A DNA stretch of 64,000 nt from NCBI GenBank assembly GCA_949358305.1, contig OX442314.1, positions 41,734,581 to 41,798,580 of the forward strand. Reading direction: 5' to 3'. The position numbers and the translations under genes were made by a program. This DNA comes from Strigamia acuminata. Its lineage: Eukaryota; Arthropoda; Chilopoda; Geophilomorpha; Linotaeniidae. Numbering within the stretch: position 1 is the first letter of the stretch; the number at the start of each line of letters is the position of its first letter. This document shows, one piece after another, positions 20,382 through 32,000 of the stretch. A model generated the notes under the pieces. It was given only the letters and a program-made list of their open reading frames with translations. It was not told the origin of the DNA and did not search any database.

Positions 20382-23117
20382 TGTTTTGATTGTTAAAATC
20401 CGATTTTTGCAAAAAGATCCTTCATTTCCATTGTTCTTTTTCAATTTGACAAAATGGCTACGCCAATGCAAATTGTGAAACGACAGCGAGGTCGACCAAG
20501 CACTCAGAAACGAGCAGCGACGGTTTTGCCGGCTCTCGAGCCTGAAATGCTTGTGGAGAAAATTATTTCTGAAGAAATAACCCCAGTTCCAGATCCGAAA
20601 CAACTTAAGGATGCTGAAAATGAAGTTGCTAGAGCCCTGAGCGCATCAAGTGCGAGTTCTAACGAACAGGAACTCCCGCCACTTCCACTGGAGGAAGTGG
20701 AAAATACGTTACGTGAAATGGAAAGTGAATCGTCTCACGAATCACCTCCTCGCATGACCATGTTGGATGCTTTGAGAAATCAAGCACGCCAAGATGGCGC
20801 CCAAATAACGGACGACATGACGGTGGAAGAGATTCATCGCGCCATGATACGACTTCACACTGACCGCGCCGTTTCAGATTTAAAATTTGAAATGGAACGG
20901 AAAGAAGCCGAGCTTCAACAACAAAAAGCTGAGGTTGAGCTCCAACACATGGAACTCAATCGACAAAATGAGGAATTTCTAGCCCAAAAAGCTAGAGAGT
21001 ACAGACTAAAAGGTGAAGTGGAAGATCTTTCTAAAATGAATGTCAGAAATGAACTTTCAATTCGCTCACACCAAGAGGCGCGAAAACAACTCGAACTTAC
21101 CAAAAGTAAGTTGGAGCTGAAAAACAAAGAATTGATTGATTTGGCAGACCACTACCAACGCAATCACAATCAATTAGTGAGATATGCCGCTGAATTAGAC
21201 ACCCGTGCTAAAACACAGCGTACTCGCGAAAGTCGAATAGCAAGGCGCGAAGACGAGATTTTCCGCTCGCTGGACCAACCCAGTACGAGCGGACAAGTCA
21301 AGTTTAGCAACCCTGCTGATCAATCACCACCCGTAGAAGCGGACAATCAACTAAGAGAGAATGAAATTCTTCGAGCTGATTTGTTGTGCGCTCAAGAAGA
21401 GCTTGCAGAAATGAAAGATCGTTTGCAAGCAAGAAATTATACTGACCAATTGGTGCAACCAGAAATGGCTGCGCCAACTGTTCCTATTTTGACTCCCAAA
21501 ACAATAACAATTTCTGTTGTTTCAGAGTTAAGTAGCCAATCTGGATTATCGAGTGATGACGACCAACGTTCGCGTCGCCGCCATCGCTCAAAAAGAAAAC
21601 GTCCTTCAGATTCCGAGGAACGGAGAGCTGATCGCAATCCGCTCCCAGGTAATCGAAATCCTATTTTTCACAACAGTGACCGACTGTTGGGGATGGTAGA
21701 CGATCGAAATAGACGGCATGAAACTGGTATTCATGTTACTCGAACGATACCACTGGCTCAACAGCAAGACTCGTCGAAAAGAAGTCGACGAGACACGAAT
21801 CCAGCACGCGAACCACCCGACGGACATGAAAGCCCGCCAGGTGGGGGTCAGTATAGGAGAAATCCGCCAGATGGAGGAAATCCAGATGGACATGGAGATG
21901 GACCACCTGGAGGTGGACGCCGACCGCCAGACGATGGTGACGGCGACCCACCCGACCCACCTGAAACGCCACATTTCAACACGCCTTCAAATTCACAATC
22001 TGATTCAAGGTCGGATTCTGATGTGAATGCGCAACAAGAACGCGATAATCGACATTGATCTCATCGACGTCGACATCGAGGCCATTCTTCTCGGCGTAAT
22101 ACACATTATTACACTGCTGAAGAAATTGATCGATTATTAGCTGATCGTCGATCTTCCGATCGATCTGACGCTACTGCCGATAATGCTGACATCGCATTAC
22201 GACAGAAAATTGCACAATATACTGCAATCAACTGGACTCACGATCTAGTTGATGAAAGGACTATTAGATGAGATCACATCAAACCCGCTTTATTCGATGG
22301 AGAATGGGAAGCTGGATCCACTCTTTTAGATGAAGTTTTACGAATTTCAAGGTTGAATGGCATTGCATGTCACACTGCTTTGAAAAGAGTAGTACCAAAA
22401 GCTCTTATAGACCGAGCTGAGAAATGGTTTTATTCTAAACAATTTCAAAATTGGAACCACTTTGTAGAAGAATTCATGACTGAGTATGGAGAGTCAAGTG
22501 AAGACTTATTACAAATGTGGGATAATCTTTCTCAAAATAAAGGCGAAAGTCTTCGCTCTTATTTAAGAAGGACTGAAGATTTATTGGTAACTCTCCCTTA
22601 TACGATGGGAGACGCAGCCATTGATCGTCAATTCCGACGTGGATTGACAGATTATTCAAAAAATGTTCTACTTTCAGTACGAGCGCCTTATCCGGGTGGT
22701 TTCGCTGAATTAGCCAAATTTATGCGAGCCAATCAGATAAGGATTGACGAAAATTACAAAGCTTACTTACCAGCTGATGAAAAAGTTGCGTATGCTAAGC
22801 GACAGCAACGGAGAAAGGAATTAGCTAAAGATACGCGTTTTGCTAATACCCCTCTTTTGCAACCCCCAAAACGAGGAGATTTTTTGGCAGAGACTGCTAA
22901 GGAATCTAAAAAGGGATCGGATGGGAAAAATCCACATCCAACCCCTAAAGCTCACTTAGCCGAAGTGACAGAAATGGAAACTGCTTCTGAACCAGAGAAA
23001 TCTGACTCGGAACCAGAAAGTGAGGCTGCAGCTGCTTTATTAACCCGTAATAACGCAGTAGCTCGAAAATTTGGACCAAAAATGGCGCCTAAAAACGTTA
23101 CTTTTGGTTCACCAAAG

Positions 23118-23122
23118 ACAGA
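23118..23122. repeat. target-site duplication of D, left copy
   Basis: ACAGA, repeated at 28800-28804. The uninterrupted gag of E at 61583 onward has a single ACAGA followed by CGCGCTC, confirming the empty site. Confidence 0.95.
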
Positions 23123-23325
23123 TGTTAGATTCTGATGATAAATTAGTTGTTAACGTAATATGATGGTTGTAACAATATGCCATGGCTGGTAATTGTTTGT
23201 AAACTAGCCATGGCAACACAGGCATTCTGGAATTCAGTCGTGAGCGACAGTCTAATAAATGAAGAAGTTGAGCTTATTCTTCCTATCTAAATTGAGAGTT
23301 GTGCTTTATTTATAAGGATTTATCA
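23123..23325 (+). repeat. 5' LTR of D
   Basis: 203 bp, TGTTAGATT to GGATTTATCA, identical to 28597-28799. It contains a perfect 9-bp hairpin GCCATGGCT / AGCCATGGC (23179-23214) and AATAAA near 23254. The following TGGTATCCACGA (from 23327) is where a primer site is expected, but I cannot assign its tRNA. Confidence 0.95.
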
Positions 23326-23444
23326 GTGGTATCCACGATAATAAGACAAATTTAAACCATGCTTTGGTTTAGTGGACAGTTGGATGCTGTTTGTGTGTGA
23401 GAAATCAACAAAAAGTGAGTTTTTGCCTACCTTTTCTGCAATTG

Positions 23445-26400
23445 ATGAAGTCCGCGTCGGTGAGTCGACGTTCGGGCGGAGTTTTGAACGGTTTTTTGTG
23501 GCGTGCGGCGTGTGAGCCGTCGGTGACGTTGTGTGGACGTCGGCTGGAGGAATTTCGACGACAAGACGAACGTCAGGCCTACGTGATCGAACACGGGTCG
23601 TCGAACGCGAAGTTGACCGTTTTGTGTGGGTTTGTGCTGTTGTTGGGCATGGCGCAATTGATGCTGGGCGGCATTCCGCCGTTTTCTGGATCCACGTTGC
23701 ACGAGTGGACAAGCTGGAAGCAGACTTACCAGCAGTTTGTACTTCTAAACAAGGTAGAAGCGGAAAGACAAGTGCCGTTGCTTTTGACAGTGATTGGCAT
23801 TCCAATGTTTGACAAAATCAAACGATGGGTGCATCCAAAGGACGTCGTGACCATGGGTTTGGACGTCATTTTAGAGGTGGTGGACGACCATTACACGTCG
23901 GTCGACACCCCGTACATGGCTCGACAGCGTTTTGGAGCGCGGAGGCGACACGAGGGCGAGTCGATCGAAACTTATATTTCACAGTTGAGGGTTTTGTCGC
24001 AACGTTGCGGATTCGCAACCAAAGAAGAGACAGATGGCGCGATCGTTCATCAGGTCGTGCGCGGGTCGCGCAACGAGGTGTTAGTGAGGGAAATTCTCCT
24101 AAACATGCCCTTAACAGCAGCAGAGATGACCAAGAGAGCGGTGGCCCACGAGATGGCGCACATCGCGGCGACGGGACGAGAGGAGCCGTTGCCTTTCACG
24201 GATGAGGAGCCGGCCAAAGCGTCTTCTTCGGCGGCGGTGATGCAGGTGTCAACAGGTGGACGGCGTGGTGTGCAGAAAGGCCGTGGAAGAGCCAATCAAT
24301 TTGGTTCACCCGGTACTCCAGGCCCAGGAACCAGTATGCAACGCGGATCGTTTCAGCGACCTTGGCGCGGGCGTCAGGGGCAGAGCAGTGGGCGAGGCGG
24401 CCAACCTGTAAAAAGGGACGGCACGCCCGTCGACTGTTTTCGTTGCGGCGGACCGCACTTTGTAAGGGATTGCCCTTTCGAACCTGCGCTGGGACCAAGG
24501 GCCGGTCAAAATCAAGGAGCGGGCGGACGTTTGATTGGCGAGTGGCGGAAGAAGGCGAGTGACCAGGAGGGAGCTTGCCCACCAGCGGCGTTTCCACCTG
24601 AGGTTGATGGCAGTTTTGGTGGAGCAGGTGCATCCGAGGAAAAGTGGAGGCAACGGAACGTCCCGATCAATGTCATCCAAGAGCAGGACGAGGACTTCGC
24701 CCTGTTTCACGTGGTTGGAGCAAGAGTGAGGTCGCCACCCCTTATTGTGCAGGTGGTTTTGAATACTTTCAGATTTAACTTGTTGCTGGACACCGGCAGC
24801 GAGTTGTCGGTGCTGAATGCGACTGATTGCAATGCCTTGCTGACCAAGCGATTGATTTCAAGGAGGGCGATCACCCCCACTTCCGTCAAGCTGTTTGCAT
24901 ACCAGCACCAGCCCATTGAGGTGCTAGGACAGGTGTGGCTAAATATGCATATGGGTGAGGTAACAGCAAGGGTGAATTTTGTAGTGGTGGGGCGTCAGGG
25001 CCCCAGTCTTATTGGTCGGGACGCAGTGCGTAAATTTGGATGGCATAATATTTCTGCCGCTTTAATTTCAGGAGACGGACGTGGCCCGGCGGCACCAGCG
25101 GAGGGTGATGGAGCGGCGGGTAATGGTCAACACCCGTCGGCGAGCCCGGTGGATCACGTTGAAATGGCGAGTGGAAGCGCGCAGAGAGCTGGTTCCTTGA
25201 GTGAACTATTATTGCGATACGCACATGTGTTCAGTGAGTGCCTTGGAACATATAAAGGTGAACCGGTGGATCTTATTTTAAGACCAGATGCGGTCCCCAG
25301 ATTTTATAGGCCTAGGCCTATCCCATTACCACTTAGAGATGCGGTCAGTTTGGAGATTGATGACTTGATCGGCAAGGGGGTATTCAAGCCAATTCCGTTC
25401 TCCGTGTGGGGGACTCCCCTGGTCACGGTGCAGAAGAAGGACGGGGGGGTTCGCTTGTGCGGGGACTATAGGTCCACCGTGAACGCTAATCTACAGCCGG
25501 ACCCGTATCCCCTGCCTCGCATTGCCGAGTTGCTAGCTTCCATCGGGAGAGCGCGGGTGTTCAGTACGCTTGACCTTAGGCAAGCGTACTTGCAAATCCC
25601 GCTGTCCGAACGGTCGGCTGTTATTGCGGCCGTGAACACCCCGAAAGGCCTAATGGCCGTTACCAGGCTCCCGTTCGGGACCATGCCATCCGCAGGTATT
25701 TTCCAGCGGATTATTATCTCGGTCCTGGACGGGGTGCCACGTATTTTCGTCTATTTGGACGATATTCTCGTAGCGACGTGGGATTTACCAGAGCATTTGT
25801 GGGTTTTAGAGCAGATTTTTCGCAGATTGGCGGATAGGGGTTTACACCTGGCTAGGGAGAAGTGTTTATTTTGCGAAAGTGGATTGAATTTTCTGGGTTT
25901 TTCGATCAGTCAGAAGGGAGTGAGACCGATCTCGTCAAAAGTGGAGGCAGTTTTGGCGATCCCACCTCCTGTTGATGTGAAGGGGCTTCGAACTTTCCTT
26001 GGGATGGTGGCGTTTTACGCCGTGTTCATTGAGCATTTAGCTGACAAGGCGACTCCGCTATATGAACTGCTGTGCGCGGATGCAAATTGGGTTTGGAACC
26101 AGCGCAGGCAGCGAGCATTTGACGAGATTAAACGGGCTTTGACCTCTGCTCCCATTTTAACATATTACGATTTGCACCGTCCGTTGGTGATCGCTGCGGA
26201 CGCGTCCCCTTACGGGGTTGGGGCGGTCCTGGCCCACGTTGACAAGCTGGAAAGAGAGCATCCGGTGGCTTTTGCCTCGAGATCTCTCAGCCGCGCCGAG
26301 AGTAACTATGCGCACATAGACAAGGAGGCGCTGTTGGTAGTGTTCGCGGTGAAGAAATTCCACATATACCTTATGGGCAGGGAATTTACCATCTACACCG

Positions 26401-28370
26401 ACCACAAGCCCTTGTTGGGCATTTTGGGGTCTGACCGACCGATTCCGTTGGTGGTCAGCCCCAGAATGCTCCGTTGGGCCCTCCTTTTGTCAGCTTACTC
26501 TTATGTGTTGCGGTATCGCAGGGGAGCCGACAATTCCAACGCTGATGTCCTGAGCAGATTCCCTTGCGATCCGGCGCCAGCTGAGGTGGATGACCGACCG
26601 GTATTTCTGGTCGAGATGGAGGGGGAGAACTTGCTGACGGCGGTGGAAGTTGCAGGGGCGACGGCGGTCGATACAGAGTTAATTGTGGTGGTCGCTGCGG
26701 TCCGTGAAGGAGATTTTGCCTCGCTTTCAGGTCGCCCTGAGTTGGCTGTTTATGCCAACCGTTTTGAGGAACTCTCACTTATGGCGGGAGTCCTCTTGTG
26801 GGGGGCTAGAGTGGTGATACCAGGGGCCTTGCAGACTAGGATGCTGCGGCTCCTTCATGAAGGTCATCCTGGCATTGTGGCCATGAAAAAGAGGGCCCGC
26901 AGTGCAGTGTGGTGGGCGGGAATTACCCCGCAAATCATTAACTTCGTGCAGAAGTGCGTCATCTGCGCGCAAAGCAGACCTTTGCCGCCACACGCACTGC
27001 CTATTTCATGGCCGCGTGCCGAGGAGCCATGGGCCCGTGTGCACATCGACTACGCCGGTCCCATTCAGTCCCAGATGGTTTTGGTGTTGGTTGACGCCTA
27101 CTCTGGGTGGATCGAGGCGAGGGCGACGCGAACGGCCACTTCAGCGACCACAATCTCGATTCTCAGGCGTGTGTTTAGCACTTTTGGGCTCCCCCACCTC
27201 TTAGTAAGTGATAACGGGGCCCAGTTCACGTCTGCAGAGTTTGCCAGTTTTTTGAGGAGAAATGGGGTCGAGCATATGTTCTCCCCCCCATACCACGCCC
27301 AGTCTAACGGGCAGGCAGAACGCGCGGTGCGTTGGGTCAAGGACCGTTTGGCAAAGTTCACTAAGGGAGATTTGGAGCTGCGCTTGTTGAGGCTCATGCT
27401 GTATCAGCATACAAGTTTCCGCGGGCGTGACAATCAGTCGCCGGCAATGCTATTTATTGGGCGGCAGCCTTTCACCTTTTTGGACTTGGTCAAACCCAGA
27501 TGCACGGTTGGCGGGGCGGCGACTAACTCTCGTTTCAGGAACTTCACCGTTGGCGACAAGTTGTGGTACAAGTCGTTTCCGGCAAGTACTCCACCGTGGC
27601 GACCGGGGGTTGTCCTAGAGAGGAGTGGCGAGGTCGTTTACCGATTGAATCACGTCCGGAGGCGGGATGTGACGGACGCGAGCGAGGTGGTTGTCCCAGC
27701 GCCGGTTGAGGTGTCAGTGACTCCTGAAGTTGGGGAGGGACTGCGAGCTTACACGTATGCACCCTTGCTGGCGACGCCACCTGTGATGCCGCCACCGACA
27801 CCACCGACGCCACCACAGCTTTTTCTCACCCCACCGCAAACCACGAGACCCCCAATACCCGCGCAGACACCTGGAGGAGCTCAAGTTTCACCAGGTGGTG
27901 TACAGGTCCCAGTGCTCGTCCCGGAGGTGCCACAAGCGCCGATGCTGGTCGAGGAGGCAGGGAACGAGCAGCAGTTGGATGAACCCCAGCGTGACGCCAT
28001 CAATTTGGAGCAGAGACCTAGAACGCGCGCGGCCAGGAACATCGAAATTAACTACAAAGACCTATCCTCGAGGGAGGAGGACGATGACGAGGAAACGGTT
28101 TTGGCGAGTTATCGTAATTTGCCAGTGGCGAGACTACCCAAACACGGGCTAAAAGTCGCTGAGATGGTGCGCATGGAGCCCATAGGAGATCCGGATCAGC
28201 CTGGTCCAAGCACGACGACAGATCCTATGGAGAGAGGGGCACCTCGCGCCACCTTACCGACAAAAAAGACTGGTAAAGGGCCGTCAGATAAAACGCAGAT
28301 CTACAGTAAGGAGGACGCAGAACGGACCCGCCTGCTGTTGAAACGCATGGCAGATAAGGGAAAACAATAA
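23445..28370 (+). CDS. gag-pol: Gag-Pol polyprotein of D
   Basis: One uninterrupted frame of 1641 residues from the first ATG (MKSASVSRR); the frame is open a little further upstream without an ATG. Approximate positions from that ATG: capsid-like region with IPPFSGSTLHEWTSWK (about 85-100), CX2CX4HX4C knuckle CFRCGGPHFVRDC (about 333), aspartic protease LLLDTGSELSVL (about 446), reverse transcriptase with YLDDILVAT (about 770), RNase H with AADASPYGVGAVL (about 914), and integrase with HPGIVAMKK and CVICAQ (about 1140). Integrase core motifs are DYAGPI, VSDNGAQF and QSNGQAERA. The tail after the integrase is proline-rich. All catalytic motifs look intact, so D may be autonomous. Confidence 0.95.
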   Translation: MKSASVSRRSGGVLNGFLWRAACEPSVTLCGRRLEEFRRQDERQAYVIEHGSSNAKLTVLCGFVLLLGMAQLMLGGIPPFSGSTLHEWTSWKQTYQQFVLLNKVEAERQVPLLLTVIGIPMFDKIKRWVHPKDVVTMGLDVILEVVDDHYTSVDTPYMARQRFGARRRHEGESIETYISQLRVLSQRCGFATKEETDGAIVHQVVRGSRNEVLVREILLNMPLTAAEMTKRAVAHEMAHIAATGREEPLPFTDEEPAKASSSAAVMQVSTGGRRGVQKGRGRANQFGSPGTPGPGTSMQRGSFQRPWRGRQGQSSGRGGQPVKRDGTPVDCFRCGGPHFVRDCPFEPALGPRAGQNQGAGGRLIGEWRKKASDQEGACPPAAFPPEVDGSFGGAGASEEKWRQRNVPINVIQEQDEDFALFHVVGARVRSPPLIVQVVLNTFRFNLLLDTGSELSVLNATDCNALLTKRLISRRAITPTSVKLFAYQHQPIEVLGQVWLNMHMGEVTARVNFVVVGRQGPSLIGRDAVRKFGWHNISAALISGDGRGPAAPAEGDGAAGNGQHPSASPVDHVEMASGSAQRAGSLSELLLRYAHVFSECLGTYKGEPVDLILRPDAVPRFYRPRPIPLPLRDAVSLEIDDLIGKGVFKPIPFSVWGTPLVTVQKKDGGVRLCGDYRSTVNANLQPDPYPLPRIAELLASIGRARVFSTLDLRQAYLQIPLSERSAVIAAVNTPKGLMAVTRLPFGTMPSAGIFQRIIISVLDGVPRIFVYLDDILVATWDLPEHLWVLEQIFRRLADRGLHLAREKCLFCESGLNFLGFSISQKGVRPISSKVEAVLAIPPPVDVKGLRTFLGMVAFYAVFIEHLADKATPLYELLCADANWVWNQRRQRAFDEIKRALTSAPILTYYDLHRPLVIAADASPYGVGAVLAHVDKLEREHPVAFASRSLSRAESNYAHIDKEALLVVFAVKKFHIYLMGREFTIYTDHKPLLGILGSDRPIPLVVSPRMLRWALLLSAYSYVLRYRRGADNSNADVLSRFPCDPAPAEVDDRPVFLVEMEGENLLTAVEVAGATAVDTELIVVVAAVREGDFASLSGRPELAVYANRFEELSLMAGVLLWGARVVIPGALQTRMLRLLHEGHPGIVAMKKRARSAVWWAGITPQIINFVQKCVICAQSRPLPPHALPISWPRAEEPWARVHIDYAGPIQSQMVLVLVDAYSGWIEARATRTATSATTISILRRVFSTFGLPHLLVSDNGAQFTSAEFASFLRRNGVEHMFSPPYHAQSNGQAERAVRWVKDRLAKFTKGDLELRLLRLMLYQHTSFRGRDNQSPAMLFIGRQPFTFLDLVKPRCTVGGAATNSRFRNFTVGDKLWYKSFPASTPPWRPGVVLERSGEVVYRLNHVRRRDVTDASEVVVPAPVEVSVTPEVGEGLRAYTYAPLLATPPVMPPPTPPTPPQLFLTPPQTTRPPIPAQTPGGAQVSPGGVQVPVLVPEVPQAPMLVEEAGNEQQLDEPQRDAINLEQRPRTRAARNIEINYKDLSSREEDDDEETVLASYRNLPVARLPKHGLKVAEMVRMEPIGDPDQPGPSTTTDPMERGAPRATLPTKKTGKGPSDKTQIYSKEDAERTRLLLKRMADKGKQ

Positions 28371-28596
28371 GAGTCAAGTGCCCGTATTGTGTAATTTAAA
28401 AGAAAAAAAAGTGTTTGAAATTATTTAATGGAGTTGTTGTAAAAAGCAAAAGTAGGAGTTGTGTTTAGTAGTCCTGGGTTAAAAGTAGTAAATTGTAAAG
28501 TGTATGGTGAAGAAGCCTTAATTAACAAATGTGGTGATTTTGATTAATTTAAAAAGTGTGAAATTACAAGTGATAATCATTGTAACTGGGGAGGAA
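28371..28596 (+). other. 3' untranslated region and polypurine tract of D
   Basis: 226 non-coding bases between the stop and the 3' LTR. The purine run ending GGGGAGGAA (28584-28596) directly precedes the LTR TG and is the expected plus-strand primer. Confidence 0.75.
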
Positions 28597-28799
28597 TGTT
28601 AGATTCTGATGATAAATTAGTTGTTAACGTAATATGATGGTTGTAACAATATGCCATGGCTGGTAATTGTTTGTAAACTAGCCATGGCAACACAGGCATT
28701 CTGGAATTCAGTCGTGAGCGACAGTCTAATAAATGAAGAAGTTGAGCTTATTCTTCCTATCTAAATTGAGAGTTGTGCTTTATTTATAAGGATTTATCA
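28597..28799 (+). repeat. 3' LTR of D
   Basis: Identical to the 5' copy and followed by ACAGA (28800-28804), the right target duplication. Confidence 0.95.
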
Positions 28800-29020
28800 A
28801 CAGACGCGCTCAGTAGATCGAAGTCGCCGACCCCTAAAAAGGACGAAGCCCAACGTTCAAGTTCGCCTTCGCCAAAAGTCGCTAAATCGCCTGCTACTGA
28901 TCCATGTAACATCTGCAAAAAATTGGGACATTGGGCTAAAGAATGTCCTGATAGGAAAACGAGCAAAGACAAGATTTTGGAAGAGTTCGAAAAATCGATG
29001 AAATCAATCGGCGAACTTCT

Positions 29021-29066
29021 AAAAAACTTGTAAGCGCGCATCCAGACGGTCTAGTGGATGCGACGC
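29021..29066 (+). promoter_or_regulatory. -1 ribosomal frameshift signal, gag-pol junction of B
   Basis: The Gag frame reads CTA AAA AAC, placing heptamer A-AAA-AAC at 29021-29027. The Gag stop TAA is at 29031. After six bases a hairpin follows: GCG+CGCATCCA (29034-29044) pairs with TGGATGCG+CGC (29055-29066) with one bulged A. The -1 frame passes straight into pol with no stop. Confidence 0.8.
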
Positions 29067-32000
29067 CTAACGCCTCGGAAAACGAACTAACACCATCTCA
29101 GATTTTAGATGAATTTTTAAATACTCAGATTAAACTAGAATTTGAAAATAATTTAGTATTTCCAAAAATTGATGTTTCCAGTTTAAGGCTTGTGCTGCAA
29201 AATGAAAACATCACTGAGAAATTTTTTAAAGAAAAAGTTCAACAAATAAAAGTTGATTGGGAATCTAAAATAAAAGATGCTGTTACTTTACTAGATGGAA
29301 AAGCTAGGCCTACACCTGAAATTGTTGAAAGGTCAGATAAAATTGATTTACCTGGTCTTGACGATTGTATTGAAAAATTAACGGCTACAACATTAGTCAC
29401 TAATGATTTATTGGACGAATTACCATTGGATCCGCCGATAGAAATTAAGCCACCGCGACATTTTAAATGCAAATACGCGGACATACCAAACAGCAATGAT
29501 TTGCCGACGATTCGATTGCAGACGGCAAACGGTATGATAACAGGGATGTTAGACTCTGGAGCTAATCGAAGCTTCATGGCCTACTCCGTAGTAATTTCGC
29601 TGAAACTGGAAGATGAAATTCGACCAATTGGATCGGATGTGAGAGTTACGACTGCTTCAGAAGATGTAGTCCCTGAAGGAACTCTCCTACTTTCTTTTGC
29701 GTGGACACACGGGATGTTAAGTCATCCATTCATAATTTTAAGAAATAAATATCCTATTATTTTATTAGGATGTGATTTCATGAATCGACTCAATATTCAA
29801 CCAAATCCTAAGACCATGTCTTGGAATTTTGTCAAGTCTTTGAAAGAAGATTTACCTTTTGTTCCTCAAGCGATTCTTGATCGTTATCAAGAGTTCCTTG
29901 ATCCACCCGAAGAAATCATGAAACGCGACTTTATTAAAGCAAATCACATGAAAGCTGGTTCCGCCACTGCATGTCAAGCTAAAGTTGCCGATGAAGAAAA
30001 TGTAGTACAAAGACTTGTTAGCGACGCTAATTTGTCAATGGAAAATAATTTAATGCTTGAAAGAGTATTAAAGAAACATGAAAAGATTTTATCACGCCGA
30101 CCAGGTAGAACACACCTCGTTAGGCATGAAATTAAACTGGACACTAAAGTTCCAATTAGAGTTCCGTTTAAAAGCGTAAATCCACAGAAACGTGAAATTA
30201 TCCGTCAAATCTGTCAAGATATGTTGGATAATGGGTACGTCGAACAAGCCACTGGAGACTATGGAATGCGAATAGTGCTAGTGATGCGTCCGGATTGTGA
30301 TCCGAGACTCTGCATTGATTTTAGACCACTCAATGCACATACATTATACGACCCTCCTCAAATGCCGAGCATTGAGGAAATCTTTCGAGAACTCGGAAGG
30401 TTTGAATGGGTCACAACAATAGATTTGTCAAAAGGCTATTGGCAAATAGAGGTTCATCCGAACGACCGTGCGAAAACTGCGTTTTGGAGCCCTTTGGGTC
30501 GACTACAATTTCGAGTCATGCCCTTTGGCCTCGTAAATGCGCCGTCAACTTTTCAAAAGTTGATAGAAAAAATTTTGGGGGACGCCTATCGAAAATTCGC
30601 ATGGGCATACCTCGATGATATAATTATTATATCTAAAAATTTTGAAGAACACATGATTCATCTGGAAGAAATTCTGAGTAAACTTGAAAATGCAAATCTT
30701 CATGTTCATCCAGAAAAATCAAAATTTGGCAGAAAAGAATTAACTTTTCTTGGCTACAAGTTAAGTGTTCACGGAGTTAGTGTCGACCCTAAAAAAGTCG
30801 CCGCCATTAAAGAAATGCCAGCTCCTTCAAATTTGAAAGAGTTACAAAGATTTTTGGGAATGGTGAACTTTTTTCACCGATTACTCAAGAATCTGGCAGT
30901 CATGACAGAACCTCTACGTCCTTTACTCAAAAAGGATGTGGAATTTATTTGGTCAGAAATTCATCAAGAAGCTTTTGATCAAATAAAAGATGCTTTAACG
31001 AATGCAGAAACAATGGCCATGCCTGATTTGACAGAACCATTTATTGTGCATACCGACGCTAGCAGGAAAGGACTAGGCGCCGCGCTTATGCAAATGAGGG
31101 AAATCGATGATCAAAATATCGAAGTGCCTTGTGTTTATGCCAGCAGAAGTTTGCAACCTGCTGAGATAAATTACAGCGCCACAGAATTAGAATGCCTTGC
31201 GGTAATCTGGGCATTACGTAAATTTCGACATTATTTGGAATTTACCACATTCGTAGTTAGGACTGACCATCAAGCACTAAAATGGTTGATGCAGTTAGAC
31301 GAACCTGCCGGAAGGTTGGCACGTTGGCAAATGGAGCTGATGTGCTATTCTTTCGAAATACAATACATTAAAGGTCCACTAAATGTTTTAGCGGATGCTT
31401 TATCGAGATCACCGATTGATAAACCGGAAAATCCTGAAGATGATGGAGATAATGACGAATTATTATCTTACTGTCCATCACCTCAACGAAATTGGAAAAT
31501 GGGAAAATTTCATGAACTTCCTGTCTCCACACTGGAGGAAAAGGAAGATCACGAATTCGTCAATTATTGGACTAAAATTTATGACCCCTCTGAGGAATCA
31601 GATGACGTCATAAGAGCGCAAATTTCAAAGAAATTTCAAATTCCTTCGTCAAATGTTTTAATAAAAGCATTTGTTGCCAAAATTGTAGAGCGTCTTGATT
31701 GTGAACCCCCTACAAGGGAAGACATAATCAAGGCCCAAAAAGAAGATAAAGTTTGCCAATTAATGCGTAATTTTTTAAACTGTAATCAATTTCCGCCTGA
31801 CGTCACAACGCGACTCCAGAGGAAACAATATAGAAAACACGCAACCACCTTCTTAATTGAAGATGACTTATTAATGCAATTTCATCCCACAATGTCTGAT
31901 GAATTGGGGGAGGATGGGAGAGCACTCAAAGTTTTTGTACCTCAGACATTGAAGTATAAAATTATTTGGCTAATGCATGGCCACCCACTTTCTGGCCACC

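Larger units (their letters stand above)
23123..28799 (+). mobile_element. LTR retrotransposon D, complete, nested in gag of B
   Basis: 5677 bp with identical 203-bp LTRs, a flanking 5-bp ACAGA duplication, one long gag-pol ORF and a purine tract before the 3' LTR. It is a different Ty3/Gypsy lineage from A/B/C/E: no frameshift, no ORF3, canonical DTG protease and shorter LTRs. The integrase HHCC region with VWWAG suggests the Mag-like group, with moderate confidence. Identical LTRs imply a recent insertion. Confidence 0.93.
20454..29033 (+). pseudogene. gag: Gag of element B, disrupted
   Basis: Same protein as the intact Gag of E (ATG, MATPMQIVKRQRGRP). Three lesions are visible. A CGA to TGA change stops the frame at 22056-22058. 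A TGG to TGA change lies at about 22269-22271. Element D is inserted after 23122. The last 76 codons, with the zinc knuckle CNICKKLGHWAKEC, resume at 28805 and end at TAA 29031-29033. Both point lesions are C:G to T:A transitions. Outside them the reading frame and conserved blocks (DALRNQARQDG, coiled coil, capsid-like region) are kept, so decay is recent. Confidence 0.9.
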
